A stretch of DNA of 64,000 nt from a bacterium (GTDB lineage Bacteria > Armatimonadota > Fimbriimonadia > Fimbriimonadales > Fimbriimonadaceae). The stretch is from assembly GCA_027483535.1 (NCBI GenBank), contig JAIXUN010000002.1, positions 1,054,001 through 1,118,000 of the forward strand, read 5' to 3'. This document shows, one piece after another, positions 23,082 through 30,645 of the stretch. The notes below the pieces were generated by a model. The model was not told where the DNA came from, did not search any database, and was given only the letters and a program-made list of their open reading frames with translations. The translations under genes were made by a program, and so were the position numbers. Numbering within the stretch: position 1 is the stretch's first letter; each line of letters opens with the position of its first letter.

Positions 23082-24832
23082 TCGCGGGGTTCGTTCGGCA
23101 CGGAATCCCGTTTAACTACTCCGACGTAGGAGAGTTCAGCCTTAACGGCGAACGCCCAATCTTCGCGACTCAGAGCCATTTGGGGAATGCCGTCTGCAAC
23201 GGCGAAAACGTCCAGCTGTCGCCCAGGTATGTCACCCGGATCAAGCAGCACGTCGCAGCGGGAAAGTGGAAGGCGCTCGCGGTCGTCTACGTTAACTGGA
23301 GACGCAACACGACCATTGGAGCATCCGAATCAGATGCCGGCCTGAGTAATGTCGACATCATCGGATCAGGCTTCGAAATGGTTGCAACGCCGATCACGGG
23401 AACTCGAAACCAGTCGCACCCGAACAATGGTGGTCCATGCGTCCCGGTCACGTTCAACGGGGCTCGTGACGTCCGACTACTCGTCGGAGAAGCGGTTGTT
23501 TCGGACTGGATCCTTCCGTCGCAGTTCGGTCTTCAACACTTTGAGTTCGCGACCCGCGAGCTTTGTCCATGGGTTCGGACTGCCTTCGCGTCGCTGAACC
23601 GCACTGATGGCATCTTCTTGCCGTCAATGATGGGGCCGACAACCACCACGTACTATGAGCAGGACTTCTATGCGAGACCGGCAGACGATGCGGCTGCATT
23701 GGCCCTCACGGCCCCTATTGGCGGTGGATCAAGAGTAGCCGGACTCACCTTCGTGAACGGTCAAAACGTTCCTGCGCCTGCCTTCTTGATCGGGATTCCA
23801 GCCGACGGGCAAAAGGCCGTGTTCATTCTTGGTACGAGTCGTCTCGACAGCGGAGCTGCCTTCTCTGATCGAGGACAGACTTACTTCGGAGCGGTCGGGG
23901 CTGGGAATGGGGCAACCTTCACCGACGGTCCCGCAGATTCGTCCTATCTTGACCTTCCAGGCCCAGCGGCGAAGTGGCTCCAAGATCCCGAGGTCTCGGC
24001 ACCCTTCTTCATGGTCGCGACAGGCGGTGGGACAATGGCGATCAACTTCTCTTCGTACACCGGCAATCGACCAACGACACTCTCTTACGAGAACCCGTCG
24101 GCGAACCGAAACGATGGGCATGAATTCGTCATGCAGTTTGCTGATGTGCTCCTCAATGAGCATGGAGTGAACGATAGCTTTGTCGGAGTGGGTGGGTACA
24201 CCCTCGCAGACTACAAAGGTCAGCATGACGCCATCGCGAGCCTCTTCAAGAGGATCAATCCAGCGGGAATCTACATCGCCTGTCACGGTCCGGTTAGCTC
24301 ATTCACGACGCCCGCCACGGCGCTCGATCCTGCTTCTCAGTCGAATGCGAACGGCACGTATGTAACGAACTATCTCGCAGCGCTCAACGAACTCGTCGCC
24401 GAAAAGAAGGTCGATTACATCTGGGACTGGAAGTTGGTTGACGCCGTCGGATCGGGCGTGAGTCCACACTCGTGGGGAACCTCTAATCCACAAGTCGTCT
24501 GGTCGGGTGTGACGGCGGCTGGGTCAACTACCACTGCGATCAACCTTGATGGTCCCGTGAACATGCTAAAGCGGCGCTTCTACTACCGGTGCATCTGCCG
24601 AATCAACGGAGAGGATCGGTTCATCAACTCCAACACGGGCAATACGATCACGGTGGTTGGCGCGAGTCCCTTCTCTTCTGCTCCCGCCGCTGGTGTCACC
24701 GTTCAGATCATCGGGGTTTACAGTCACGATGGTCTTCACCCTTCGGCGTGGGGCGAGGTTCAGCTAGCTCTGAATGCGAAGGCAAACTTGAACCGCTTCA
24801 TCAAACCGATCTTCAGACCGAACACGGGATAA
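23078..24832 (+). CDS. SGNH-hydrolase-like tail protein
   Basis: From ATG 23078 the product has 584 residues. The first 200 are beta-rich (IAGFVRHGIPFNYSDVGEFSLNG, VNWRRNTTIGASESDAG). A middle part about 335-460 has KGQHDAIASLFKRINPAGIYIACHGPVSSF, and the end shows YSHDGLHPSAWGEVQLA, the DxxH catalytic motif of SGNH/GDSL hydrolases. The nucleophile Ser block is less clear, perhaps ILGTSRLDSGAAFSDRGQTYFG. Such domains in tail proteins deacetylate surface polysaccharide, so this may be the receptor-binding depolymerase. It ends just before the terminator at 24857-24882. Confidence 0.65.
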   Translation: MIAGFVRHGIPFNYSDVGEFSLNGERPIFATQSHLGNAVCNGENVQLSPRYVTRIKQHVAAGKWKALAVVYVNWRRNTTIGASESDAGLSNVDIIGSGFEMVATPITGTRNQSHPNNGGPCVPVTFNGARDVRLLVGEAVVSDWILPSQFGLQHFEFATRELCPWVRTAFASLNRTDGIFLPSMMGPTTTTYYEQDFYARPADDAAALALTAPIGGGSRVAGLTFVNGQNVPAPAFLIGIPADGQKAVFILGTSRLDSGAAFSDRGQTYFGAVGAGNGATFTDGPADSSYLDLPGPAAKWLQDPEVSAPFFMVATGGGTMAINFSSYTGNRPTTLSYENPSANRNDGHEFVMQFADVLLNEHGVNDSFVGVGGYTLADYKGQHDAIASLFKRINPAGIYIACHGPVSSFTTPATALDPASQSNANGTYVTNYLAALNELVAEKKVDYIWDWKLVDAVGSGVSPHSWGTSNPQVVWSGVTAAGSTTTAINLDGPVNMLKRRFYYRCICRINGEDRFINSNTGNTITVVGASPFSSAPAAGVTVQIIGVYSHDGLHPSAWGEVQLALNAKANLNRFIKPIFRPNTG

Positions 24833-24856
24833 CGAAAAAGTCCGAAAAGTTAACCA

Positions 24857-24882
24857 TGCCCCTGCTTCAATCGGCGGGGGCA
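24857..24882. terminator. Hairpin terminator at the end of the tail gene block
   Basis: TGCCCCTGC (24857-24865) pairs with GCGGGGGCA (24874-24882), 9 bp with one T-G pair and an 8-base loop, 25 bases after the tail protein stop. It overlaps the 3' end of the convergent gene at 24867-25139, so it likely ends both transcripts. Confidence 0.55.
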
Positions 24883-25139
24883 CCTTCGTTCCAGCGGTCC
24901 AACAGGTACTCAGTCGCACGTTGCGCAAATCTCTGAAGTTCCTCGGGCCTGTATGGCGCTATGTCTCCGATCCACTTAACGACCCCAAAACGACGACCGT
25001 CGTTCAATTCGTAAATCGTCTTCGGGGATGGAAGGTCTGGGATCTCCTCATCCCAAACGATGCGAAGCTCAAACGATGGCTCAGTCACCCGGATAACCGC
25101 ACGACGGTCCAAACTTAGGACGAAATCCGGCAGCCTCAT
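24867..25139 (-). CDS. Unrecognised small phage protein
   Basis: The 90-residue product (MRLPDFVLSLDRRAVIRVTEPSFELRIVWDEE...) has a beta-strand-rich first half, with VLSLDRRAVIRV and FELRIVWDEEIPDLPSPKTIYELNDG, and a helical end (PEELQRFAQRATEYLLDRW). No membrane segment or motif is recognised. It is convergent with the SGNH tail gene. A role in regulation or a tail accessory is equally possible. Confidence 0.5.
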   Translation of the reverse strand: MRLPDFVLSLDRRAVIRVTEPSFELRIVWDEEIPDLPSPKTIYELNDGRRFGVVKWIGDIAPYRPEELQRFAQRATEYLLDRWNEGAPAD

Positions 25140-25243
25140 GCCGAAAAGAATATTCGAAAATTAGGCTATGACTGCATTGGTTAGTTTGTATCACTTAACC
25201 AAAAAGGCTTGCTTAACGTCACGTGCTTCGCCAAGCTCAGAAC

Positions 25244-25465
25244 ATGAACTTCGAACAAGCCAAGACGAATCTGATCGCCGCCCGCAAAGCCTGGTACGCG
25301 GGCGATGGTTCGGAAGCCGCCATGAATCTCGCCGCTGAGGCCGCCGCCAAGGCGTACAACGATCGAGCGCGCGAGATCGCCCGAAAGATGGGCATGAAGC
25401 CTCGCCTCACCAACGCGCGAACCATCATGCGGCAGATCGACCAAGCTGATCGCTTCCGCCGTTGA
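25244..25465 (+). CDS. Small helical phage protein
   Basis: ATG 25244 opens 73 residues (MNFEQAKTNLIAARKAWYAG...) that form helices rich in Ala and Arg (EAAMNLAAEAAAKAYNDRAREIARKMGMKPRL), with a basic end. Upstream 25140-25243 is AT-rich and may hold its promoter. Its last 41 bases overlap the end of the convergent methylase gene. No family is recognised. A DNA-binding or structural accessory role is possible. Confidence 0.5.
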   Translation: MNFEQAKTNLIAARKAWYAGDGSEAAMNLAAEAAAKAYNDRAREIARKMGMKPRLTNARTIMRQIDQADRFRR

Positions 25466-26372
25466 TCCACTCCACGGCTTTCCTCGGATCGCCCTTCACG
25501 AAGACCAAGACGTTCTGATGCACCCGCACTAGCTTGCGGGTGTTCATGTTCAGGTTCGCCCGAATGGCCGCCGTGCCGACGTTGTTGAGCAAGACGACGT
25601 CGTTGTAGAGCCCAAGCCCAGCAGCCTCGAATGCCCTGATGGTGTCGGCCACAAACCCACGATAGATCCCGGTCTTCTTGTTCCGGACCTCCGAAACCAC
25701 AAATGCGGCAAACCGGTTGTCAGAGAGTTTCGCGCAAGCATCGCCGATAATCCTCGAGTAGGTGGCGAGGAACCGCTCGTACTCCATGGTGCTGATGTCG
25801 CGAGGATCATCGCTGTAAACCTCAAGGTCGGCGTAGGGCGGGCAAGAGAACACGAAGTCGAAGGAGCCCGGCAGGGAAGAAACGAGTTCGCTCGAGTCGC
25901 CAACTATCCAGGAGGGCTGGACTTCGACGGGAATGCGATCGATTTGGGCGCGGTTCGCGAGGACCTGTTCTTCCCTGAGCTCGATGCCCGTGTAGTGCAT
26001 CCCGAGCGAACCAGCGACTATGCCTCGAACGCTTCCGCCCGCGAAAGGATCAAGGACCGAAGCGCCTGGCCGAGAGAACCAACGGAGAAGTACTTCGCAA
26101 AGGACAGGATCAAAGGTCGAGGTCGACTTCTTGTTGGTGTGCTTCGCGGTTTTGAATCGGGTCTCATCGAGCTTGCGGTACGTAAGCTCTTCACCACGGC
26201 CAACTTCGGATTCGATACCGAGAGCGAGCCACTTTGCTTTGCGGGTCGACCAGTATCCTTGCTTCGTGTCAAAGACCGAGAAGGGTGGGATTATCCACTT
26301 CTCCGCAAGGGTCGGTGCGGGTTTGGGGAATGAGAACTGGAGGTCCAGCGGTAGAGTTTCGGTGTTCTTCAT
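25425..26372 (-). CDS. Phage DNA methyltransferase (N6-adenine or N4-cytosine type)
   Basis: The 315-residue enzyme has SAM-binding motif I in VLDPFAGGSVRGIVAGSLG (about residues 110-128), the next acidic strand YTGIELREEQ, and catalytic motif IV FSCPPYADLE (about 178-187), an S-x-P-P-Y variant of the D/N/S-PPY block of amino-methyltransferases. The order motif I before IV fits the gamma- or alpha-type. No restriction nuclease gene is next to it, so it is an orphan methylase, as often carried by phages to evade restriction. It is on the minus strand and is the last phage gene before the tRNA fragment. Confidence 0.82.
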   Translation of the reverse strand: MKNTETLPLDLQFSFPKPAPTLAEKWIIPPFSVFDTKQGYWSTRKAKWLALGIESEVGRGEELTYRKLDETRFKTAKHTNKKSTSTFDPVLCEVLLRWFSRPGASVLDPFAGGSVRGIVAGSLGMHYTGIELREEQVLANRAQIDRIPVEVQPSWIVGDSSELVSSLPGSFDFVFSCPPYADLEVYSDDPRDISTMEYERFLATYSRIIGDACAKLSDNRFAAFVVSEVRNKKTGIYRGFVADTIRAFEAAGLGLYNDVVLLNNVGTAAIRANLNMNTRKLVRVHQNVLVFVKGDPRKAVEWINGGSDQLGRSAA

Positions 26373-26561
26373 AGAGCTTCAGAAGCGGCCTCAATAGGCG
26401 ATACTCTATGAATGTAGACAAGCGTCTAGGTCCGCTTGCAAGGGATTTTTCCGCGATGGGACTGGTTCACTGTCCCTTTTACTGTCCCTTTGGAAAAGAT
26501 TTCTACTATGGTCTGGGAGGGGTGTTTTGAACCTAAGAGCCAGGTAAATATACTTGCTTTT

Positions 26562-26611
26562 CCTGTTTCGTAAACAGCAGGCCACCGGTTCAAATCCGGT
26601 CATCGGCTCCA
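26562..26611 (+). pseudogene. 3' half of tRNA-Thr(CGT): probable attachment site at prophage right end
   Basis: CCTGT TTCGTAA ACAGC (26562-26578) is an anticodon arm with anticodon CGT (threonine), its first pair lost. ACCGG TTCAAAT CCGGT (26584-26600) is the T arm, CATCGGC (26601-26607) the 3' acceptor strand, then T and an encoded CCA. The 5' half (GCCGATG, D arm) is absent: the sequence before 26562 is unrelated. A tRNA starting at the anticodon arm is what an integrase crossing over in the anticodon loop leaves at one end of an element. The intact tRNA-Thr should lie at the other end, left of the window. No integrase gene is next to it. Confidence 0.72.
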
Positions 26612-26945
26612 TTTCAACTCGCTAATCTGCGCAATCCCAGGTGGATTTGTCGATCTGATCGACCAAGGTGACAAGCCTGTATCTGGATCGAGCCCCGAAA
26701 ATGGAGCTTGCACCTAAGGTCCGGCGCTATCCTGGAACTGTTTCCATTTCTTGGAAGGCTTACGGCAGTCCGAACTTCTGAGTCTTTGCCTCAGGTGAGA
26801 TTGAGCTAGCGGTACCGACGCAAAATTCAAAAAAGCCAGGAGAAATTATGTTAAATTTCTTGCGCTGGTCTTCTTGGTGCTGAAAGTTTTGTACCAACGT
26901 GATAGCATGTCGACAGCCCCACGGTCACAAGAGGGATGAGACGAA
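26612..26945. other. Intergenic stretch between tRNA fragment and amidase gene
   Basis: I see no gene in these 334 bases. It holds one clear palindrome, AGAAATT-ATGTTA-AATTTCT at 26841-26860, within a larger partly paired context (CCAGG before, CTGG after). This is 85 bases upstream of the amidase start and could be an operator or attenuator. A potential purine-rich ribosome binding site (AGAGGGATGAGA) precedes the amidase ATG. Confidence 0.4.
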
Positions 26946-27518
26946 ATGGCAAAAAGACTCTGCATCGATCCAGGACATGGTCTAGGAAACGTATCTCCGA
27001 ACGTTTACGACCCGGGTGCAATCTCGGCGGGCGTCTCTGAGGCAGACGTGGCATTGGCCTACGCGTTGGCCATAAAGTTTGTCGGTTTCGAACGTGGAAT
27101 TGATGTTTTTCTTACTCGTGACGAGAGAAGTGATATCACCCCAGTGCGTGCACGCGATGAAATGGCAACTGCCGCGGGATGCGATCTCTTCATTAGCCTC
27201 CACCTTAATGCCGGTGTTGCAAGCGCCAATGGAACTGAGACTTTCTATCGAGATGCAGCCGACAAAAAGCTTGCCGATGGTGTGCAGGCTGCCGTTGTAT
27301 CAGCACTCCAGTTCAGAGATCGCAAAGTAAAACTTGAGAGCCAGTCCCAGCATCGTAGACTTTCGGTGCTCGATTTTCAGGGACCCGCCTGCCTAGTTGA
27401 ATTAGGGTTCGTAACGAACGTCGGAAACCGCGAAAAACTCCTTCTTCGCTCTTCTCGATTGGCAGTAGCGCACGCAATACTTGATGCAGTCATACGTCTC
27501 TATGGACCACTTTCATAG
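26946..27518 (+). CDS. N-acetylmuramoyl-L-alanine amidase (Amidase_3), endolysin-like
   Basis: The 190-residue enzyme is a single Amidase_3 domain: CIDPGHGLGN (first zinc His), EADVALAYALA (second ligand Glu), LFISLHLNAG (second His), and the catalytic Glu in ACLVELGFVTN. It cleaves the amide bond between muramic acid and L-alanine. There is no signal peptide and no wall-binding domain, so it looks like a phage endolysin more than a cell division amidase. It lies 334 bases outside the tRNA fragment, in AT-rich sequence, without a holin gene I can recognise. Confidence 0.85.
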   Translation: MAKRLCIDPGHGLGNVSPNVYDPGAISAGVSEADVALAYALAIKFVGFERGIDVFLTRDERSDITPVRARDEMATAAGCDLFISLHLNAGVASANGTETFYRDAADKKLADGVQAAVVSALQFRDRKVKLESQSQHRRLSVLDFQGPACLVELGFVTNVGNREKLLLRSSRLAVAHAILDAVIRLYGPLS

Positions 27519-28147
27519 CAATAGAGGTTCGTAAAGCTTTCTGCGCTCGATAGGTTCGTTACTCCACTATTTAGGAGGGAGTTCACTTCAACAGCACCTC
27601 ATGTGATCGCTCAATTAATGGTGCTGATCAATAGGGTGCGTTCCTAAACTAGTACTTGAAGGGCCACTTTCTGGCGCTTTACGCGACACAAGGAGACGAG
27701 ACAATCCTTTGGGTAGTAAACAGGTCATAAAGAGTTGATCTTGGACGGCGATTTTCTCATAGATGGGTTAACCTCAGCTTTCGTGAATAAACTGCCGATA
27801 TTGGCGATCGGAGAGGTGGCGAAAAGAATGCCCTCGTGGGAATTGCTTTGCAGGCCTGGAATTTTGAGAAAGGTTCTTATGCTTGATAGAAGAAGTTCTA
27901 AAGAAAAGTGCTCGAGTTGGAATCACAACTGGATTTAAAGAGCTCTCGCAGAAGGTTTTGTAGACATTTCGACCGGATTTCGCCACCTTTCTTAAGTGAG
28001 CATCAAATTCGGCTTAGGGTTCTGGATTCCACGACCAGCGTTCTCCCAACGAAGGCAGTCACGCAAGTAGAAAACCCTCTGTTGCTCAAACGGCTCTGTT
28101 GTGTAAAGCATTGTATTATTTTGCTAGTTCAGTTAATATGCTCCCGT
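27519..28147. other. AT-rich stretch with no supported gene
   Basis: This 629-base region has an open frame at 27735-27938 (67 residues, TTG start, no family, weak coding signs) and a longer open frame running from 27908 into the secreted protein gene. I regard neither as supported. Its composition matches the flanking amidase and secreted protein genes rather than the chromosome. A promoter for the next gene probably lies near 28090-28140, where the sequence is AT-rich. Confidence 0.45.
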
Positions 28148-29485
28148 ATGCGAACTCGCCCTTTACTAACTAGTCTCGTATTTCTTTTCGCTTATGGCGT
28201 CTCGTCTGCCAACCCTCCTCGATCCGCGCCACTGTTTCAGGGCCAAAATGTTGAAACCCCAAGCGATCTTGTTAGCGAACTTCGCGAACGATTGCGTGTC
28301 CTTGAACAGGCTTATCAATCCCGGTCAGTTATCGCTTCTCGAAATCTCGCGGCAGCGCAAATGAAATTGGACGATCTCCGAGCAAGGCTAGAAAGCGAGA
28401 AAGTTGATTCTACTAAAACTAAAGAAACGCTAGAGAAAATCACCGCTGATTTGAAACTGCTTACGACCTTTGTTCAAACCAGGGACGAAGCACAAACCAC
28501 TTTGGATCGGTTGAAACGGAGGCGTGAGATCGACGTTATGAAAGCCCGGTTGGAAACTCTTACGAGATGTGTCGGCTTTATCGGCTCTATGGCTGATGGC
28601 CTAGTTAAGCAAGCGCAGACTGCAGAGAGCCAACTTCGATTCGGAAGTTTATCTAATGTCGCAGAAATTTCACCGAACTTCGTCAAGAAGGTGCAAAAGC
28701 TTGGAAAACGAGTACCGAAGGGTCAAACGCTGCTTGAGGGACTGCTTGGCGGTTCGTCTTCGCCATTTGTAGCGATCGGAATTAGTCTTGTCAATCTTGT
28801 CGTGCCTCCGAAGAAGCAAGAACCCGAGTTTTTAAAAGATATTGAAGACGTGATTGCGGTTGCCGACGCGCTGGTAATTCAACGGGAAGTTGCCCTTGGC
28901 GCAAGGGAGAAGTTTGAAATTCTTAAATCTTCGGCCTTAGGTGTCAGCGAGCAGGCAAATGATTACTTTGCGAAATTTCGTGAGCTATTTAGAGATGGTG
29001 AGCAAGGTCTACCTCTAGAAAAAGGATGGATAGCCCAAACGAACAGTGGTCACATTCGAATAGCTGCAACGGTGGCGTCGATCCTCAAAGACATTGACCG
29101 CTTTGAAAATCCTACGAAAGAAGAAGATGGTTCTGGGAACCTAAAGGTTCGCACAGGTTCGGATCCCGACGTCGTTATTCAATCACTTCAAGTTCGTGTG
29201 CAGACTCTTCAAGGAAAAGCTAGCGCACTTCTCGGTGCCTTTAAACCACTCGTTTCAGATTTAGCGCGAGCCTGGGATTACCAAAGCCAGGGAACTCGTA
29301 AAGTCATCGAGTCGCTCGGTGGGCAAAAAGAGATTGAAAAACTTGATAACTTGAATGGGTCGGCCAGAATCCAACTATTTGAAAAACTAAGTCAATGGGA
29401 GAAGGAGTCGAACGGATTTGCCGCTGAGATTCGGTCAGGGTACGGAACCGAGCTCAGCGCCTTAGAAGGGCTGATCCAACCTTAA
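28148..29485 (+). CDS. Secreted coiled-coil protein of unknown function
   Basis: ATG 28148 is chosen because it opens a signal peptide (MRTRPLLTSLVFLFAYGVSSA, cut after about residue 21). The 445-residue product has coiled-coil segments near 45-130 (VSELRERLRVLEQAYQSRS, KMKLDDLRARLESEKV, DRLKRRREIDVMKARLE), a hydrophobic glycine-rich stretch near 200-220 (LLEGLLGGSSSPFVAIGISLVNLVV) and further helices to the end. I recognise no family. The hydrophobic middle between helices could be a membrane insertion or pore segment. It is the last gene before the hairpin near 29.5 kb. Confidence 0.6.
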   Translation: MRTRPLLTSLVFLFAYGVSSANPPRSAPLFQGQNVETPSDLVSELRERLRVLEQAYQSRSVIASRNLAAAQMKLDDLRARLESEKVDSTKTKETLEKITADLKLLTTFVQTRDEAQTTLDRLKRRREIDVMKARLETLTRCVGFIGSMADGLVKQAQTAESQLRFGSLSNVAEISPNFVKKVQKLGKRVPKGQTLLEGLLGGSSSPFVAIGISLVNLVVPPKKQEPEFLKDIEDVIAVADALVIQREVALGAREKFEILKSSALGVSEQANDYFAKFRELFRDGEQGLPLEKGWIAQTNSGHIRIAATVASILKDIDRFENPTKEEDGSGNLKVRTGSDPDVVIQSLQVRVQTLQGKASALLGAFKPLVSDLARAWDYQSQGTRKVIESLGGQKEIEKLDNLNGSARIQLFEKLSQWEKESNGFAAEIRSGYGTELSALEGLIQP

Positions 29486-29514
29486 GCCGGGCTTTGAACT
29501 ACTACGGGGTCGGA

Positions 29515-29580
29515 TTAGGTCACCGCGGGGTATCACCGCGGTCCTCACCCTAACTCAGGTCTATGGCTCCATTTTTTTTA
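29515..29580 (+). other. GC-rich stem-loop and T-run, possible terminator or junction of the accessory strip
   Basis: ACCGCGG (29522-29528) pairs with CCGCGGT (29536-29542) over a 7-base loop, extended outward by TTAGG (29515-29519) with CCTAA (29549-29553). A run of eight T lies at 29572-29579 after TATGGCTCCA. The segment GGCTCCATTT recurs from the tRNA fragment (26605-26614), so a degraded second attachment site cannot be excluded. The spacing between stem and T-run is too long for a typical terminator. Confidence 0.35.
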
Positions 29581-29680
29581 CTTACACGGCCTCAGGGCTA
29601 GATTCATGAGTGCCTTGAAGATGTCCGCAGTTTCGGTCAAAGCATTGCGTTGACCACAGCCGTAAAGTGATCGGCAGGAA

Positions 29681-30553
29681 ATGAAATCCATCGCTCGCAT
29701 CGATCACGAAAGCCGACTCTCGCAGCTTGTCCAGGACATCCAAGCCGACCTTGACCGGCCGTGGACGAGCGGCGAGCTTGCGGAGAGAGCGGGATTCAGC
29801 CCGTTTCACTTCAGCCGAGTCTGCGCGGGTCTCATCGGAGAGACGCCGATCGACCTCGTTCGTCGACTCCGATTGGAGCGCGCCGCGCTAGAGTTGCTCT
29901 CGAGCAATCGAACTGTCAGTGAGATCGCCATCGATGCGGGCTACTCGCTAGAGGCGTTCTCTCGACTTTTTCGCGAGAAGTTCCACCGCAGTCCGGTCGA
30001 GTTTCGAGCGAAAGGCGGGAACCCGTTCCTCCCTTGTCCGAGTGATGTTCACGTCGGTCGAAAGGTGGAGATCATTTTCCGAGGCGATGCCGCTATGCAA
30101 CTAGAAACTCAGACTATCGAACCCAAAACGCTTGTCGTCCGACACCATGTCGGGCCGTACGACACGATCGGAGGCGCTTTCCAAGCGCTCATGCCGCATG
30201 CGTTCAGCCTCCCAACCCTTCCCGGTCCGATCGCGATCTACTTCGACGACCCCTCCCAGGTGCCATCCGACCAACTTCGATCCGCGGCTGGGGTGGAGCT
30301 ATCCGCCGTTCCAGAGAACCTTACGGATGGGCTGGACTTGTTGGAGGTCCCAGGGGGCAAGTATGTGGTTGGCAAGTACGTTGGACCGTACTCTGGCCTG
30401 GGTGACGCTTGGAACCGGTTCATGGGTCAAGACATGCCAGATAACAACTTTATCGCCGCCGAGGGTCTGTGCTTCGAGCGGTATCTAAACATGCCCGGCG
30501 AGGTTCCAGAATCGGAACTTGTCACTGAAATCTGGGTGCCGTTGAAAGACTAG
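29681..30553 (+). CDS. AraC-family regulator with GyrI-like ligand domain
   Basis: The 290-residue protein has an N-terminal pair of AraC helix-turn-helices (residues about 15-110: SGELAERAGFSPFHFSRVC and VSEIAIDAGYSLEAFSRLFREKFHRSPVEF). After a linker comes a GyrI-like/SOUL-fold effector domain (about 130-290: TLVVRHHVGPYDTIGGAFQALM and GKYVVGKYVGPYSGLGDAWNRF). This Rob/SAV-type layout senses hydrophobic cationic compounds and often controls efflux or detoxification. No obvious target lies next to it. A hairpin at 30564-30581 follows it. Confidence 0.88.
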   Translation: MKSIARIDHESRLSQLVQDIQADLDRPWTSGELAERAGFSPFHFSRVCAGLIGETPIDLVRRLRLERAALELLSSNRTVSEIAIDAGYSLEAFSRLFREKFHRSPVEFRAKGGNPFLPCPSDVHVGRKVEIIFRGDAAMQLETQTIEPKTLVVRHHVGPYDTIGGAFQALMPHAFSLPTLPGPIAIYFDDPSQVPSDQLRSAAGVELSAVPENLTDGLDLLEVPGGKYVVGKYVGPYSGLGDAWNRFMGQDMPDNNFIAAEGLCFERYLNMPGEVPESELVTEIWVPLKD

Positions 30554-30563
30554 AAGACCCCGA

Positions 30564-30581
30564 ACCCGCACAATTGCGGGT
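30564..30581 (+). terminator. Short hairpin after the AraC-family gene
   Basis: ACCCGCA (30564-30570) and TGCGGGT (30575-30581) form a 7-bp stem with a CAAT loop, 11 bases after the regulator stop, followed by a modest T/C-rich stretch. It is plausibly the terminator of the regulator gene. Confidence 0.5.
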
Positions 30582-30645
30582 ACTTCCTTCTTACAACATC
30601 CCTGCGGAACGGAAAGTCGCCGTCCGAACATTCAGGTAAGGCCAA

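Noticed and set aside
1-26372. Gene transfer agent instead of prophage
   Set aside because: The GTA-like tail tip was tempting, but the tRNA-type attachment site, DNA methylase and several cargo genes fit a phage-derived mobile element better. It is not excluded without the left part.
26450-26550. Integrase C-terminal remnant (repeated ACTGTCCCTTT next to the tRNA half)
   Set aside because: Similar repeats occur at integrase ends, but the reading frames here run away from the attachment site or meet stops, and no catalytic Arg/His/Tyr block is visible.
26406-26612. Minus-strand ORF beginning MEPMTGFEP
   Set aside because: Its start is the reverse complement of the tRNA-Thr 3' half (a well-known false protein start at tRNA ends). 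The rest has no protein-like features.
27735-27938. 67-residue ORF in the AT-rich strip
   Set aside because: TTG start, no ribosome binding site, no family, and it overlaps another open frame. Not supported as a gene.
29515-29580. tmRNA, SRP RNA or RNase P RNA 3' end
   Set aside because: No T-arm sequence, tag reading frame, SRP tetraloop or RNase P core blocks are present, only a hairpin.
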